Source: Aotearoamyces nothofagi
Taxonomy: Eukaryota; Ascomycota; Leotiomycetes; Leotiales; Tympanidaceae
Assembly: GCA_015345905.1 (NCBI GenBank)
Contig: JADDTR010000043.1
Span: forward strand, 35,528-99,527
Direction: 5' to 3'
Length of the DNA: 64,000 nt
Positions 10,998-22,773 of this stretch are shown piece by piece (within the stretch, counting starts at the first letter, position 1; the number at the start of each line of letters is the position of its first letter). Position numbers and translations under genes: made by a program. The notes beneath the pieces were generated by a model, which was not told where the DNA came from, ran no database searches, and saw only the letters and a list, made by a program, of their open reading frames with translations.

Positions 10998-11852
10998 TCA
11001 GCCTGTACACAAGTCCTCCAAAATCACCAGCATTTTCCGTTGAAGTTCTACCAACTCCGCCTCACTGATCGTAGTTTCCGTATCATTAGAACCATCAAAC
11101 CCATGCACTGCAACATTCTCTTTCGTACCCTTCCTCACAAGCTCTGTCCTCGTTCCAAAGAATGGAACACCAAGACTCTTCAACCTAGCGCTCATCTCCT
11201 TGACCATCTGGTGCTGTGCACGATGGACTTTAATATCAAACGTCTTCAGTTCCCCTGCTGCTTCCGTAGCTCCAGGTTTCTGATTTTCTAAAGCGGCTGC
11301 CCCTCCTACTGCTTTTCTATAGTTTTGTTAGCCGGGGGAACATGAGTAGGGATTGAGTGTGATGCTACTTACAATACCTCGTCAAGCCTCTTCTGGCCCT
11401 CTTTCCTTGCAGCCTGTTTCTTTATTAAGGCCTGGCGACCCTTCCACCATTGCTCTTCGTGCTCATGCTGAACATTAATCATCTAATTCGAGATAAGTAG
11501 GATTATTCAATAAATGGAGGAGATTGCATACTCGACGGATTTCAGCAATGATGTTGTCATGGGCGGCAACAGTCTTCATCACACATCTAAGACCAGAAGA
11601 CCAATCCACGATCGTGGCCGGGTCTATGGGCTTAGGCCCATCGGGGGGTAGTGAGACAACAGGTCTGTCAGGAACTGGATGTTGGGGACACAACTGTTGA
11701 GCTTGATACGTCTTTGGAGGAGGCCCATTTTGCCCTAGAGGTTGTTGTGGAGGCGTGTTTTGTAGAACGCTTTGCTGATCCTGTGGAGCAAGGGATGCTA
11801 AAGTTCGAAGAACAGATGCCAAGTCAGGCACTTGGTAATTATTTGCGGCCAT
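10998..11852 (-). CDS. fungal protein of the DUF2458 type
   Basis: Exons 11532-11852, 11373-11482 and 10998-11316 give 249 aa; introns are 49 and 56 nt. The N-terminal third is Gln/Pro rich (PQDQQSVLQNTPPQQPLG). The conserved core starts at DPATIVDWSSGLRCVMKTV and continues across the splice into HEHEEQWWKGRQALIKKQ and RKEGQKRLDEVL. A predicted helical C-terminus ends in SEAELVELQRKMLVILEDL. These blocks match what I remember of DUF2458, a fungal family without assigned function. An in-frame upstream ATG at 11936 would add 28 residues, but 11852 (MAANNYQVPDL) is the more usual family start. Confidence 0.75.
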
Positions 11853-12248
11853 GCTGATAACTACATGTGGGGTCTTCGCCGCTTGGGGTACATAAAGGAG
11901 AAAATGTGTGGGGATGGATGAGGATGCAGCCGTCATACGTCTACAGATGTAATGAAGGAAAGCCTAACAGAACCCCCAGTCCAACTTAGACTATCTCCTT
12001 GGAAGACGGTGAATGCCTAGGACTTCTGCTCTTTTTTTTTCAGCTTTCCTTATTTAGGGTCGATAACAAGACCTTTGCTAGGACAGAAGCTCAAGAGCTC
12101 AGTCGACCGTGGTACCGGAAACTCCCGCCGCTAAGTTCACGTGCATCATTCAACTCAAAAATCGCCTGATAGCGAACTCCATCTGTGTATGTGAATTGGA
12201 GCAGCGCAGCAATTAACATTGCTAAGTCTCTCATTCCAGTCCTTCAGG

Positions 12249-13144
12249 ATGCATCGATCAGCGAACGATGCCACGCGCTTCACGTCCACGACTCCTTACG
12301 CCACCGCGAAGCTTCCACCACGTGCTTCCAATGTAGGTCGAGCCCTTCCGCAACGGACTCCAGGTCCGGCTGGCGAAACACCGCAACAGAGGGTTAAAAG
12401 ATTGAGAGAAGCAGCATCACGGGTGCGAGATGCAAAGCTGTCGACGATTGATAAGGTGATTATCCAGGGACGAGTGTGGGCGGATAGAGCGCACAGATTC
12501 ACTGCTCTGTCACTGATCGGAATTACTGGTAAGAACTGTCCCGGGAAACTCCATTGAAGTCGTCTAGTAGTGACAAAGGCTAATTCCACGTAGGGATTGC
12601 TGGCGTAGTTACAGTATATGCATTGGGTGATATGATGATATACAACCGTCGAAAACGCGCCGAATATTATAAAGAGCAGGAGGCCTTAAAGGCAGCAGCA
12701 TTATATGACGCACATAAAGCTGTTGGACAAGGCACGGCGTCGAAAGAGCAGCAGTCATTGCTAGACAGTGAAGCTAAATCGAAGGCCGAGATTGAAGCAT
12801 TGAAAGCAGCTAAGCGTCCGTCAATTTTGAAACAGTCGAAAGATTGGCTATTTTCAGGATTGAAGAAGGAGGAGGAAGGCGAAGATTTTGGATCTTCAGA
12901 ACGGCGATTGGGCTATGAGGGTACAAACGAGGAAGATGATGTTCTTGGTGAGAGAGAAAGCGATATTTTGAGAGCGATTGAGGAGAAGAAATTAGGACTG
13001 AAGGAAAAGGCGAAGAAAGTTGTGGAGAAGGAGAAAGAATTACAAAGGACTGGTGGACCATTAGATCGAATAGGGACAGCGAGTTCAAGTGATGAACCAG
13101 CAAAATCAGGTGGAGGCTGGACTTCATTTATGACCAGGAGATGA
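12249..13144 (+). CDS. COX14-like cytochrome c oxidase assembly domain protein
   Basis: Exons 12249-12528 and 12594-13144 (65-nt intron) encode 276 aa. The core resembles yeast Cox14: an amphipathic stretch with DRAHRFTALSLIG, one membrane segment at about residues 85-106 (ALSLIGITGIAGVVTVYAL), then YNRRKRAEYYKEQEAL. Cox14 acts in the mitochondrial inner membrane on Cox1 maturation and early complex IV assembly. The N-terminus is basic (MHRSANDATRF), consistent with mitochondrial import. The long charged C-terminal tail after residue 120, with coiled-coil-like EKKLGLKEKAKKVVEKEKE, is absent in yeast but usual in filamentous fungi. The family call is by motif memory. Confidence 0.72.
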
Positions 13145-13861
13145 CAATTCTGTACGTATGGCACGTGTATTATATAGCCAAGGTCTTGCATGTATAGTGG
13201 CGTCTATTATCTTGATCCTTAGAGCAGAACAGGCTCTAATATGTACAGTACAAGGACGGTGTTTTACTTGAGGCCATTAATCAATGCCTCTTCCACGTCT
13301 GTTCTTTCCTAATGAATTTCCATACAGAAACTGCCAAATATATACAACAGAGATAAACAATGGATATCTATGGTCAGTGGTGCCGCTGCTCCCCCAACGC
13401 CTCATCCAAACGAATTTACGGAGTACCCGACACAGGTGAAAGAATTGGTACAGCTACTTAAATGATTGCAAGCAGGCTTACTATTCGAATTGTGACATAC
13501 TCCATTTATAGCAAATTGTCCGGCGACTTGATGTATGGCGATGAAAGCCATGAAAACAAGAAAGTGCATGGCACTGGTGACATTAGAGATAACGTACTTT
13601 GCCTGCCCTCCCCGCCAACCTACGCCTTGGTATACTAGTGGTCAGTTAAGACAACTACCTTACCTTGTTCCAATAGTCGGGTTAAGTTAATATCTAGCAA
13701 TTGATGAAAAATATATTTAAAATATATCAATCAAATATCTTTCTTTATTCTTTGCTACTCGGTTTGCTTCAAATGAGTGCGTTTACTTTCATATAATTGC
13801 ATTTGACCTCGAATAGGAGATTGAATTTTGAACCCATAGCTTTATTGAGACACGAAAATGC
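13145..13861. other. intergenic, no gene seen
   Basis: Spacer between the 3' ends of the COX14-like gene and the metallo-beta-lactamase gene, partly AT-rich (13680-13760). No coding signal or repeat seen. Confidence 0.6.
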
Positions 13862-14944
13862 TCACTCTTCCTTAATAGCCTTCGCGAAGTCCTTCAAGAA
13901 CACCCACCTCCCTTCTTCCACCCAGCCCTTCTCAACAAAGTCGTTCGCTGACTTCGGGAAAAAGTCAACCACGTCCAACAAAGTCTCATCGTGAGCCATC
14001 ACAACTAAAACCCGGTCATTCGCATCCGCTTCCTGGACTTTGACAATCGTTTCCTCCGCCACATCAGCATTATATGCAAATCCAGATCCGTCATCTGGCC
14101 TTGAAATCCTATAAAACGGCTTCGTCTTGTCGCCATTGGGTAGTAAATCCTCAAAGAGTGATCCGGGACATGGGCTGCTGCTATGCTTATCCAATGGGTT
14201 TGGGGAAATCGAAGAAGGAAGTGGGAGCCATTTGGAAGGCCTGAATTGTCCAGGATGGTGGCAGGAGTCACCACCCATCAAGATAAAACTATCTGGTGAT
14301 TTTGTGACTCTGGCGAGGCCGCAGAGATGCCCGATTGCATGGCCCGGACTGTCGAGAAGATAAAAGCTTCCATCGTTAAAATAATCATAGGCGTCGAAGC
14401 TCCCGATCTTCGGACTGTTCTTAAACGCAATCTCGCGGAGCTCTCTTCCTGCATAATCTGAGTCTCTTATAGGGGCGTCAGGGTTTGTTGGATAGCCTGG
14501 TGTAAAAGCCGATGTAAATCCGGGACCAACAATGAGAGCTGTGTTACGCTCAAATGTAGAAGGATCCCCGGTATGATCCCAATGCCAGTGACTCCAAACG
14601 ATGCCTTCGATATCTTTTACATCGATTCCGTGTTCTTCTAGCTGCTCTCTCACACCTTGCTTAACTGTGACAGCCCATCCTCCGCTCTTAATCCGACTGG
14701 CGATTTTGGGGGCTAGATTCTCGTGATCTTTCCGAACGCCAAGGTCGAAGAGAAGCTTGCGACCCGTTGGGTGCTCGATGAGAAATGAGTACGCCGGGCA
14801 TGTTGCTAGTTTTGTGAATCCTGGTATTTCTGGCGACGCGAAAACCTTCGTAGGGATCCCGCCGACATTGCTAGTAGTGTCGATGATACGGACATTAACG
14901 GTTGTCGAGGACCGTGGGATCATAAGATCTGGTGCATCTGCCAT
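13862..14944 (-). CDS. metallo-beta-lactamase-fold hydrolase (lactonase-like)
   Basis: Single exon, 360 aa. The zinc-binding motif HxHxDH is complete (SHWHWDHTGD, His119, His121, Asp123, His124). Later ligands are in SPGHAIGHLCGL (about His206) and GGDSCHHPGQ (about Asp226), and AHDETLLD supplies the final His. The arrangement matches fungal MBL-fold proteins related to quorum-quenching lactonases and other small-molecule hydrolases. No signal peptide or peroxisomal signal is clear, so it is probably cytosolic. The substrate is unknown. Confidence 0.88.
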   Translation of the reverse strand: MADAPDLMIPRSSTTVNVRIIDTTSNVGGIPTKVFASPEIPGFTKLATCPAYSFLIEHPTGRKLLFDLGVRKDHENLAPKIASRIKSGGWAVTVKQGVREQLEEHGIDVKDIEGIVWSHWHWDHTGDPSTFERNTALIVGPGFTSAFTPGYPTNPDAPIRDSDYAGRELREIAFKNSPKIGSFDAYDYFNDGSFYLLDSPGHAIGHLCGLARVTKSPDSFILMGGDSCHHPGQFRPSKWLPLPSSISPNPLDKHSSSPCPGSLFEDLLPNGDKTKPFYRISRPDDGSGFAYNADVAEETIVKVQEADANDRVLVVMAHDETLLDVVDFFPKSANDFVEKGWVEEGRWVFLKDFAKAIKEE

Positions 14945-15813
14945 TTTTGCAAGATTAAAATAAGGAATAGTAAGGTTTAGTAATTTATATAATGCTCGGC
15001 ATAGGTGTTAAGTTAAGTACACGTGAGGAAAGTAGAGCTGATTTGGGACGTGAGGCCGGTCCACTCGGAAACTGAGCTAGAACTCTACAGTACGATTATA
15101 AATAACAGTCTACATACTACAGGCATTGTCGGACGAGAAGTGCGGCGTGTTACTAGCGGAATGCTTATAAAGCGTGTTCAGCTGAGCCTCGAGTCAAATC
15201 GTCAGATCGTGACGATACCTTTGCTGACTAGATGTTGCGATATAGCCTTTGCTAACTGGCCGACGCCCAGCTTTTATGGGCCCCTTATTATGGGCCCCTT
15301 ACCTAAGGCCCTATAGTATTAATTACAGTATATAAGGTATACAGTAAATAGTTTGTATTTATATAGTCTTAGATAGTCAATTTATATTATTTTAATTCTT
15401 TTATACTGCACTGTGGTTTAATGTCTATTTGCTATAAAAACAGCTTATATATTAGACCCGAATCTCTACACGAAGCTGGCACGGCGTCAGTTGAAGGCAT
15501 TCCATCCTTTTTTTTAATATGGGCACGCTGCCAACAAGCCAGTGCCCACAGCACAATACCGTTTAGTTGTGCACTGAGTAATCTTCATTGATGTGATCAT
15601 GCCTGTGAGTAGTTTGTAATTAGTTAAAGAATTCGTGATTATATCCGTATCTAGCCATGCGAGCGAGGCTGATAAGTCCACGTGTCTATCACTGTAAAGT
15701 CACACAAGCTTCCACCCACAACAGCCTGGAAAAACCCCCGATTGTCTATGATAATAATTGCCACAGTTCATTCGTACGCCGTCCAAGTTAACCTCCAGCT
15801 CTAATCCATAACT
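14945..15813. other. intergenic, AT-rich with a GGGCCCCTTA direct repeat
   Basis: No gene recognised. TATGGGCCCCTTA occurs twice in a row around 15275-15303, followed by an AT-rich stretch to about 15480, which looks like a short decayed repeat fragment. Confidence 0.5.
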
Positions 15814-16565
15814 TTAGTTTCCTGACTGCTTCAACGCCAGTTGGTCATGCTCATCAATATCTGTAGCCTCCCATGGATAACAGATCCAAACGTCGCCGAT
15901 TGTTCTAGCAGCCAAGTATCTGTTCTCTTTCAACATCTCACTTGGAAGGTTACCCTTCTTCTCCTTGTTCTTGTTCTACACAGAAGTGAGCAATTGCGCT
16001 ATACAATAGGAAAGCAACTTACATGTAAAACAAAGATGGAGAAAGTGGTTTTCTCGCTAGCCACTCCCATTTGCTTCCTTGCAGCCTCGACATCCTTCTC
16101 AAGTTCCTTAACCGCATACTCCAAAGTCGTTCTGGTATCATCAACCTCGTCGACAATGAGGATTCTCTTGCCAACCAAGTTCTTCATCTCTCCCAAACTG
16201 GTGAGATCCAGCCATTGCGTTCTTGTGACCTTTGTACCAGGAAGCTCAACGTCGCGTTCAATTTCACCGGGTGTAGCAGACGAAGAGGGATATGTTGATG
16301 GTAATTCTTCGTACAGCGATAAGCCGATAGCTTGAATGGGAATATTGGCCGAGCCAGGTTGCTTGAGGAAGGATCGAAGAATACGGGCAGGCACATATCC
16401 ACCTCCCCCGATGGCGATTATAAGCTGAGGTTGAAAGTCTTTCAGGATTCGTGGTGCAGCCTCCTGACAGAGCTTGTGGACCTTGACGGGCCAGTCAGTT
16501 TTGAGTGGTACTATCGAGCTGAAAAGACTTACCCCATTGTAGGTCACATAAACTTTCTCAACCAT
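15814..16565 (-). CDS. xanthine/hypoxanthine phosphoribosyltransferase
   Basis: Exons 16533-16565, 16023-16481 and 15814-15975 encode 217 aa; introns are 51 and 47 nt, all phase 0. The N-terminus MVEKVYVTYNGVHKLC is typical of fungal XPT1/HPT1-type enzymes. The nucleotide-binding loop IAIGGGGYVPARILRSFL and the PRPP-binding motif ILIVDEVDDTRTT (two acids, then the loop) are complete. The C-terminus reads VWICYPWEATDIDEHDQ. The enzyme salvages xanthine, hypoxanthine or guanine to the 5'-monophosphate with PRPP in the cytosol. Base preference cannot be decided from motifs. It is divergent from the 2-hydroxyacid dehydrogenase across about 640 bp. Confidence 0.92.
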
Positions 16566-17208
16566 GTTGACGGTTGCTATGCGACGTGTGGATATGAATA
16601 GGTGTGGAGAAGGCAGGCGAGTAAATATACAATATTTTGTCAACTTGCTTTGAGAAAGTTCTTAAAGATTTGCTTCCCCGGATAGCGATTGCCAGGCTGC
16701 GGCCGCTAATCAGGTAAAGGTTACGCCTCCCAAAACGGAATTCGCCTACGCTGTGCCCCTCTCTCAGCCTCGTCGAAATCCACGGCTGCAGTGTGCCCAT
16801 GCTGCTTATTTGTATCATGAATGAACATGTAAACAATGGTTACAATATCAAGTTTGGGCAAAAGTATTTTCATTCATTCGTGAGTGAGAGCCGCCTTTCG
16901 TCACTTTGAGCTGCCTTTCTCCATTTCATCTAATAGGCAGCTGCTTGCGCCCCCCTTATCTGCCTTATCTTAGCGTCAGATCAATGATGCAAGAAGTCAG
17001 ACAGATGGTATACACCCCTCTCATTAGATATCAGAGGTCCGAGTCCCGGCTTGCGTCTCTTCCATTAAGTTTGTATATAGCTTCCTGAGCTTTCCTACAT
17101 ATTCGGATGTTTATTTTCTTGCGTCCTCATCTCTGCTACCGACTCTGAAAAGACCCTTTCCAGAACGAAAGCAATCCGCAATCCACTTTCGGCTCAATAC
17201 TTGCAGTT
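16566..17208. promoter_or_regulatory. divergent promoter region, XPT-type gene and 2-hydroxyacid dehydrogenase
   Basis: 643 bp between two divergent start codons. I see no coding potential and no unmistakable TATA box or repeat. Confidence 0.4.
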
Positions 17209-18414
17209 ATGGGAGGCGAATCAATCAGGAAAGAGGAGCATCTATTAATCCTTCTACCATCCCCTGGACCCAAGGATGCTCTTGACAAACTTCTAAAGGA
17301 CCATCCACATGTCAAGGTAACCTTTAGAGCTGTCGCCTTCAAAACCGCACCAGCGGAGCAGCCGGATATCCCAGATGGTGGATTGAATCCAGCCCCGAAA
17401 TTGCGTGATTTGTTGCTGACATATCTCTAGAGCTGTATCGCTCAGCCACCATACTTTCTACCTTCTCTACGCTTCCAACCCCCGAGCAAGCAAGGAATAT
17501 CAAGTTCATCCACTTCAATAGCGCTGGTGTCAACCATATTCAGAACAATCCAATTTATACCGACACAGACATCCCACTGACAAACTCGTCCGGTGTTCAT
17601 GGACCTACGATTTCGGAATGGGTAATACTTCAGATCCTGGCCAATTCTCGCCGTCAAAAGTTACTGCTGGAATGGCAACGAGAGCACAAGTGGGGACCCC
17701 ACGCAGGATTGGGCGACATACATGATAGTGTCGGGCAGAGACTTGGAGTTCTGGGATATGGAGCAATTGGTCGGCAAAGTATGTGTTGAAAATTCCCGTG
17801 GTATGAATACGCCTAATGCTATTGATCCAGCTGCACATGTTGCCAAAGCTTTAGGTTTCGATGTCATTGCATATACTGCAACACCACGTAACACACCTGA
17901 AAGCAAATGGGACCATGGATACATTCCTGACGGTATTACCGGAGACCCAGAAGGAACCATTCCAAGCGCCTGGTTTAGCGGTCTCGATAAAGCCTCTTTA
18001 CACAAATTCCTAAGTCAAGATCTCGATGTGCTTTTAGTTTCAGTCCCATTGACTAAACAAACCTTGCACTTCCTCGGAGAAGAAGAGTTTAAAATCCTCG
18101 GCGAGCGGAGAAACGCATTAGTCATTAACATCGCCCGTGGTAGTATCATCAAGCAGGATGCTCTCATTGCAGCTCTCAAGAAAGACTTGAAAGACGGTGG
18201 TCTCCGCGGCGCAGCCCTCGATGTCACTGATCCAGAACCACTGACGGCTGATAGCGAATTGTGGGGTCTGGAAAATGTTGTCGTTACACCACACATTAGT
18301 GGGCTCAGCACGTCATATCAAAGCAGAGCATTTGAGATCTTGTCGCTCAATATCACTCGCTTGGAGACCGGGAAGCCGCTGATAAATGTCGTGGACAGGA
18401 AGAAGGGCTACTGA
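17209..18414 (+). CDS. D-isomer-specific 2-hydroxyacid dehydrogenase
   Basis: Exons 17209-17377, 17431-17778 and 17831-18414 encode 366 aa. The NAD(P)-binding loop is LGVLGYGAIGRQ (about 162-172). The catalytic Arg is near 275 (NIARGSII), the Glu near 308 (DVTDPEPL) and the His near 327 (TPHISG), so the active site is complete. A HSAGV-like substrate loop is present as HFNSAGVNHI. It reduces a 2-keto acid or oxidises a D-2-hydroxyacid, probably in the cytosol; members include glyoxylate/hydroxypyruvate reductases, and the substrate is not determined here. The first donor, GTGGAT, is weak, but it alone joins DIPD to ELYRSATIL in phase. Confidence 0.9.
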
Positions 18415-19828
18415 ATAGCACCAAGAGTTGAAGTATTTTATTTCACTGGCATTCCGTTAAATATATAAGCACTTCTGCAACAAGTGGCGGTCTTTTCTTC
18501 AGCTACAGCTTTGATTAATAGAAACAAATAGGGAACTCGGATAGTTGCTCATGCTAGCCTTTAACCTCTCTTACCGTCTCTGAACTCTTGATCCCTGGGA
18601 AATCTACAGAATCCCACACAAGAGGATCTGAAACGGCATTTCATTGAGATCTCATCCTGCCACTCTTGAATACAGGTGTAAGTACTCTATCTTCAATCAT
18701 GATCCAGAACACCCGTGGCAAACCTTGACCACCCTTCTACAATGCCCTCCACAAGGAACATTTGGCGCCCTATCTCCCTCTCCCTCTCTCCAGCCCGCCT
18801 ACCAAAAACGAACCATCGCTCGAGACGAGCCCAGCCTACCTACTTCTAGAACCCGCAAGGTAGATCCCGCGAAGCAGCAGGTCGGACGACAGGGCAGCCG
18901 GCATGCCCGAGATGGAATCCGAGCTTGGCAGCCGTCGCGAGAAAAAAAAAAAAAAGCAGGACGTCTGCTGAGGCGCGGGTCTCGCTCACCCCTCTCGATT
19001 CAGCGGCGCTCTTTCTTGTCGCTACGGCTATATCTCTGCCGTCCGCTGCTCGTGTCACTGATTCTCACCCCCCGCCGTCGGCGGTAATCCTGTGTTCCTG
19101 ACTACCCCGGATTTCTCCCGACTACGTGGTTCTGCGATACTCAGGAGTTTGTGGTATCGGTCGAGAGCCATGGTTGGGGATGAGTCGTCACTCGGAGGAG
19201 ATGGGAGGGCTTATGTAGTAGGGTGAGTGGTTTGGGTGGATAGGGGCATAGATGGATAGTGCCGGACTGAGAGGTAGTAGAGAGAGAGATTGATCGAGCA
19301 ATCAGAGCATTTGTGTCGTCTTACAGAGAGATGTTATTTGTTTGCAGGTAGATAATCCTTATTACCCCGCATGTCCGGAGACTGTACTCGCTGTTGTTTC
19401 TGGGTCTGATGAGAGGGTGCACTGTTCTAACTTGTCAGAGGGTGTATAGGATGTATCAGTTCAAGCACGACTGCGATCACAAGACAGCGGCAAGACAGGC
19501 AAGCAGACGGTCAATGATGAAAGAGAGTCTTTGTTTAGGTATGCTTGAATATCTCAACAACCTGACCAACCAACCTCCAATGCTCGCCGCAGATATAAAC
19601 CCTGTGCAGACAGATCCAATCCAATCCAGCAAGCAAGCAACCCCCCCTCCATCCCTATAACATCGCTAGACACGCCCCAGATACGAAGCAAGTCGTGTCG
19701 CGATCGAGAGATTGTAACGAATGGAATGCCGAGCAGTATCGATGCGAGTGCGAGACAAAAAAAAAGACGAATCGAGAATCACGGGTCGAACGAGAGATCG
19801 GATCCGAGGATCAGGAGAGGCGGGGTGT
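18415..19828. other. intergenic, gene-poor
   Basis: 1.4 kb without a recognisable gene. It holds A12 (18940-18955) and GA-rich tracts. The ORFs here are short, compositionally skewed and without motifs. The 3' UTR of the metallothionein gene probably lies at its right edge. Confidence 0.55.
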
Positions 19829-20048
19829 TTATTTCCCGCACGAGGAACAGCTGCAGCTGGAGCCGCAGTTGCCTGGGAGATTGTGTTAGTGGTGATGGAG
19901 ACGGACGAGGTGAGGAAGGAAGGCGACGGGCGCGTAGGGCTGCAGCGCTGGAGGGAGGCGAGGAGGGGCAGGCAGATATCTAGATAGATAACGGAGACTG
20001 GATAGACTTACAGCTCGAGGTTCCTGAACATCCGCATTCGCCCTTCAT
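19829..20048 (-). CDS. copper metallothionein, Neurospora type, 26 aa
   Basis: Exons 20012-20048 and 19829-19872, split by a 139-nt intron with a clean branch site (CACTAAC) and CCCAG acceptor, encode 26 aa. The protein begins MKGECGCSGTSSC and ends CSCSSCGK. It has seven cysteines in the order CxC-x5-CxC-x3-CxC-x2-C, the same spacing as the classic 25-residue Neurospora crassa copper metallothionein, and no aromatic residues. It should bind Cu(I) in a thiolate cluster in the cytosol and buffer or detoxify copper. The exons are far too short for ORF scans, and the reading was found on the minus strand by the CxC repeats. A TATATAAAA box lies about 150 bp upstream of the ATG. Confidence 0.92.
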
Positions 20049-20198
20049 GATTGCTGGCTGAAGAAGGATGTTGTAGAGGGTCTGGTAGACGGATAGATTG
20101 GATGATTGCTATCGTTGCTTGTGTAGTAGTAGTGGTGGTGGCAGTAGTAGAAGTCAAAGATGCTTGAGATCAGAAGCCGTGGGGCGACTCACCTGGTG

Positions 20199-20207
20199 TT
20201 TTATATA
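20199..20207 (-). promoter_or_regulatory. TATA box of the metallothionein gene
   Basis: TATATAAAA on the minus strand, about 150 bp upstream of the ATG at 20048. Strong TATA boxes are usual for inducible metallothionein genes. Confidence 0.6.
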
Positions 20208-22613
20208 GCGATCGCAGCAGCAGGCCGTAGCCGGCACTAGCACGGACGGACAAAGCACAATGCGCGCAGCCCCGGTGCGGGCGAATCAGGGGCACGGGTG
20301 GCATGCGGTGTTTTGGCGGGAGGGGCGATTCGATAGGGATGCTCGCTGCCTCAGGCTCGGCTGGCTTGGCTGGCTCGGCTGGCCGTGCGAGTGGGTGGAC
20401 GGTCGCGAGAGGGGGGATTGGGCGGTGTGCCGAGGGGTGCGCGTAGTGGGCCGGGCAACGCTGTGACCGCCCGCGTTTTGGCCCTGGCCCAGCCTGGCCG
20501 CTTCGGGCGCCGGGCGAGGGGTTTGTGCTGGAAGTGATGCCGGAATCGATGCTGCGGTGAACGCTGCAGTGCCGGAGCTGGAGATGTCCCCTTTGTCTGA
20601 TCTGCGTCAAGTGGCCGCGTGCCCTTTGACCTCTTGGCTGCTGTGAGAAGGCTGCGGAGAGGTCCGGAGGGGTCGCTGGTCGTCCTGTTCTCGGTGTCGT
20701 ATCTCACTCACGGTACTCGCATGTATGTATGCAATGTATGGACTGTGCAGTATGGACTGTACAGTCCTCGTTTCTTTGTCGCCAGGGTGTGCACGCACTG
20801 TACGTGCAATACATCATGGCTTGTCTGGTGGTTAGTGTCCGTGGTTATTGGGATAGATAACTCTCTACAGTACACACGAGTACTGTACACATTCATTTCA
20901 TTGTCCCTCTGACCTCAACTCCCATTGCCGAAGGGCAGATGGCGATCAGGAGAGCTCCTGTACTCTGCCCCGTCTGCAGTGCAGCATTCGTCCTCTTCTG
21001 CTCCTGACTGGTCTGTCGCCTCTGCAGTGTATTATTGTACATGCAGCGCATATGCTGTGATGCGCATGCCAACGATACAGGTCGGCATGTCGCCCGGCTG
21101 GCGACTGTCGGGGAGGAGATGGTTCTTCCAGCTACCAGGCCATAATACCATACATCCGCCTTCTCCTTCAAGTCCAGAGCCCACAGGGCCGTCAAACCCC
21201 GCCCCATTCATGCCCCGCAACGCTTCTTTCAACCCAGGCTCTGGCACATGTAGAAAGCAAGTCCCAACCCCCCTACTGGCAGTGTTTCTGAAGCGTGGTG
21301 ATGTATTGCCATTGATTCGAGCTGGCATGAGTCGCCTGTTCCATGTTCGCATCGCGGAGCCCCAGGGTCGACGATGATCATTGAGCATGTTTCCATTGGC
21401 TGGTGGCCTCGCCTGGGGAAAAGGACAGATAGGAAGGGATCCTGCCATTGTGCTGGAGCAGACGGGCCTTTTTGGCTGGCGTGCATGATTGATAAGTCTC
21501 TCTGCATCCCTTTTCTGCAGCAGGAGACCTCCTCGAGGCTACGATTGACTGGCAGGGCTGATGCAGACCGGACAAGGCCTCGGGGTACAGTGCCTACAGT
21601 GCTTGTAGTGCTTACGGCTCTTGCGGTTCTTGCGGTTCTTGCAGTGCTTACAGTGCTTACAGTTCTTCGGACACAGGAAAGGTGAGGTTCGCTTGGCTAG
21701 AGTGGCTGTCTTCTTCTTATGCGTCTACAGTATAGTATATATATCCTCGAGTGTGTGAGCTGCCCCTTCTCCTCCTACCACCAGCTTACAGCGACGGGCT
21801 GGGTGTTCCCTGGGCTACCCAGATCTACTGTGTGTCGCCCATATCCATATCGCATCGCCCATATCACCACTGGCTGTACATGCACCTGTACAGTACGTGG
21901 CGTACGTCCTCGTTGTCCGCCCGCCGTGTCTCCCGTCCAGTTGGGTGTCCTGCCGAGGCTGCACTTGCATCCAATCAGCTTCATGGCCCCCTCGGCAGTC
22001 CACGGCTTAAAGCTCACGGCCTGAAATCCACGGCTCAAGATCCGGTATGCTAGTCGCAGCCGCCCGTCCTGTCACGTGTGCCTCTGGCCAGAACACGTGC
22101 ACCGCCCAGATGTCACGGGGTGCCAGACTCTGCCCGCCATGGCCTGACCCGTGCAGCCCTCCCGCGGGGCTGATGACGCTCCCCCGCCGTCTGGCGTCAC
22201 ACGATGTGTCCAACGGCACATCCCACTCCCGCCGGCCTTCCCGCCTCCCCGCCTCTGCCTGATCTGGCCCAGCGGCGGATCCAGACGACCCCGAAGACCC
22301 TGAGAAAAGGGCCAGCCAGATCGGCTCCTGGCGCCTTCTTTACGTACTGCTGTGGCACCCCCACGTGCAGCCGGTGAAGGGCGAGCGCCGTGCACATCGC
22401 CAGCTGCTCTCGTGCCGGCCTCTGGTTGGCTGGCCCTGCTGTGGCATCTTCTGCAATCGGCCTGGCCCCAGGTGACCCGTCATGTCGAGGGGCCAATCAT
22501 GGCCGGGCCGGGCGACGGAAGCCTGCCGCGGCACATCGTGTGGCGGCGCTGGATCGCTGGCCTCCCTCTGGGCGTGGGTGTGGGTCCGTCTGGCTCTTGC
22601 GGTGCTTCACAGT
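20208..22613. other. long intergenic region between two divergent cysteine-rich mini-genes
   Basis: 2.4 kb, GC-rich at 20210-20560 and 21950-22600. No gene recognised. It contains a tract of imperfect 9-bp units such as CTTACAGTG (about 21590-21670) and many CAGTAC/GTACAG words. It must hold the promoters of both flanking small genes. Confidence 0.5.
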
Positions 22614-22614
22614 C

Positions 22615-22620
22615 TATAAA
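22615..22620 (+). promoter_or_regulatory. TATA box (TATAAA) of the second cysteine-rich mini-gene
   Basis: TATAAA sits 154 bp upstream of the ATG at 22774. A CT-rich tract and CAACTATC/CACC-type sequence follow, typical of the core promoter and leader of a strongly expressed fungal gene. Confidence 0.65.
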
Positions 22621-22773
22621 GGCCCCCCTCTCTCTGTCTCTGCTCTGCCTCCTTTCTCTTCCTCAGCTTCGTTCTACCAGACTCAGCACAGCTTCAACTA
22701 TCTTACACCATCCAAAAGCATACCTTCAATACCTTTCACAGCTTCCATCCATCTCATACCCAGCCCAAGCATC

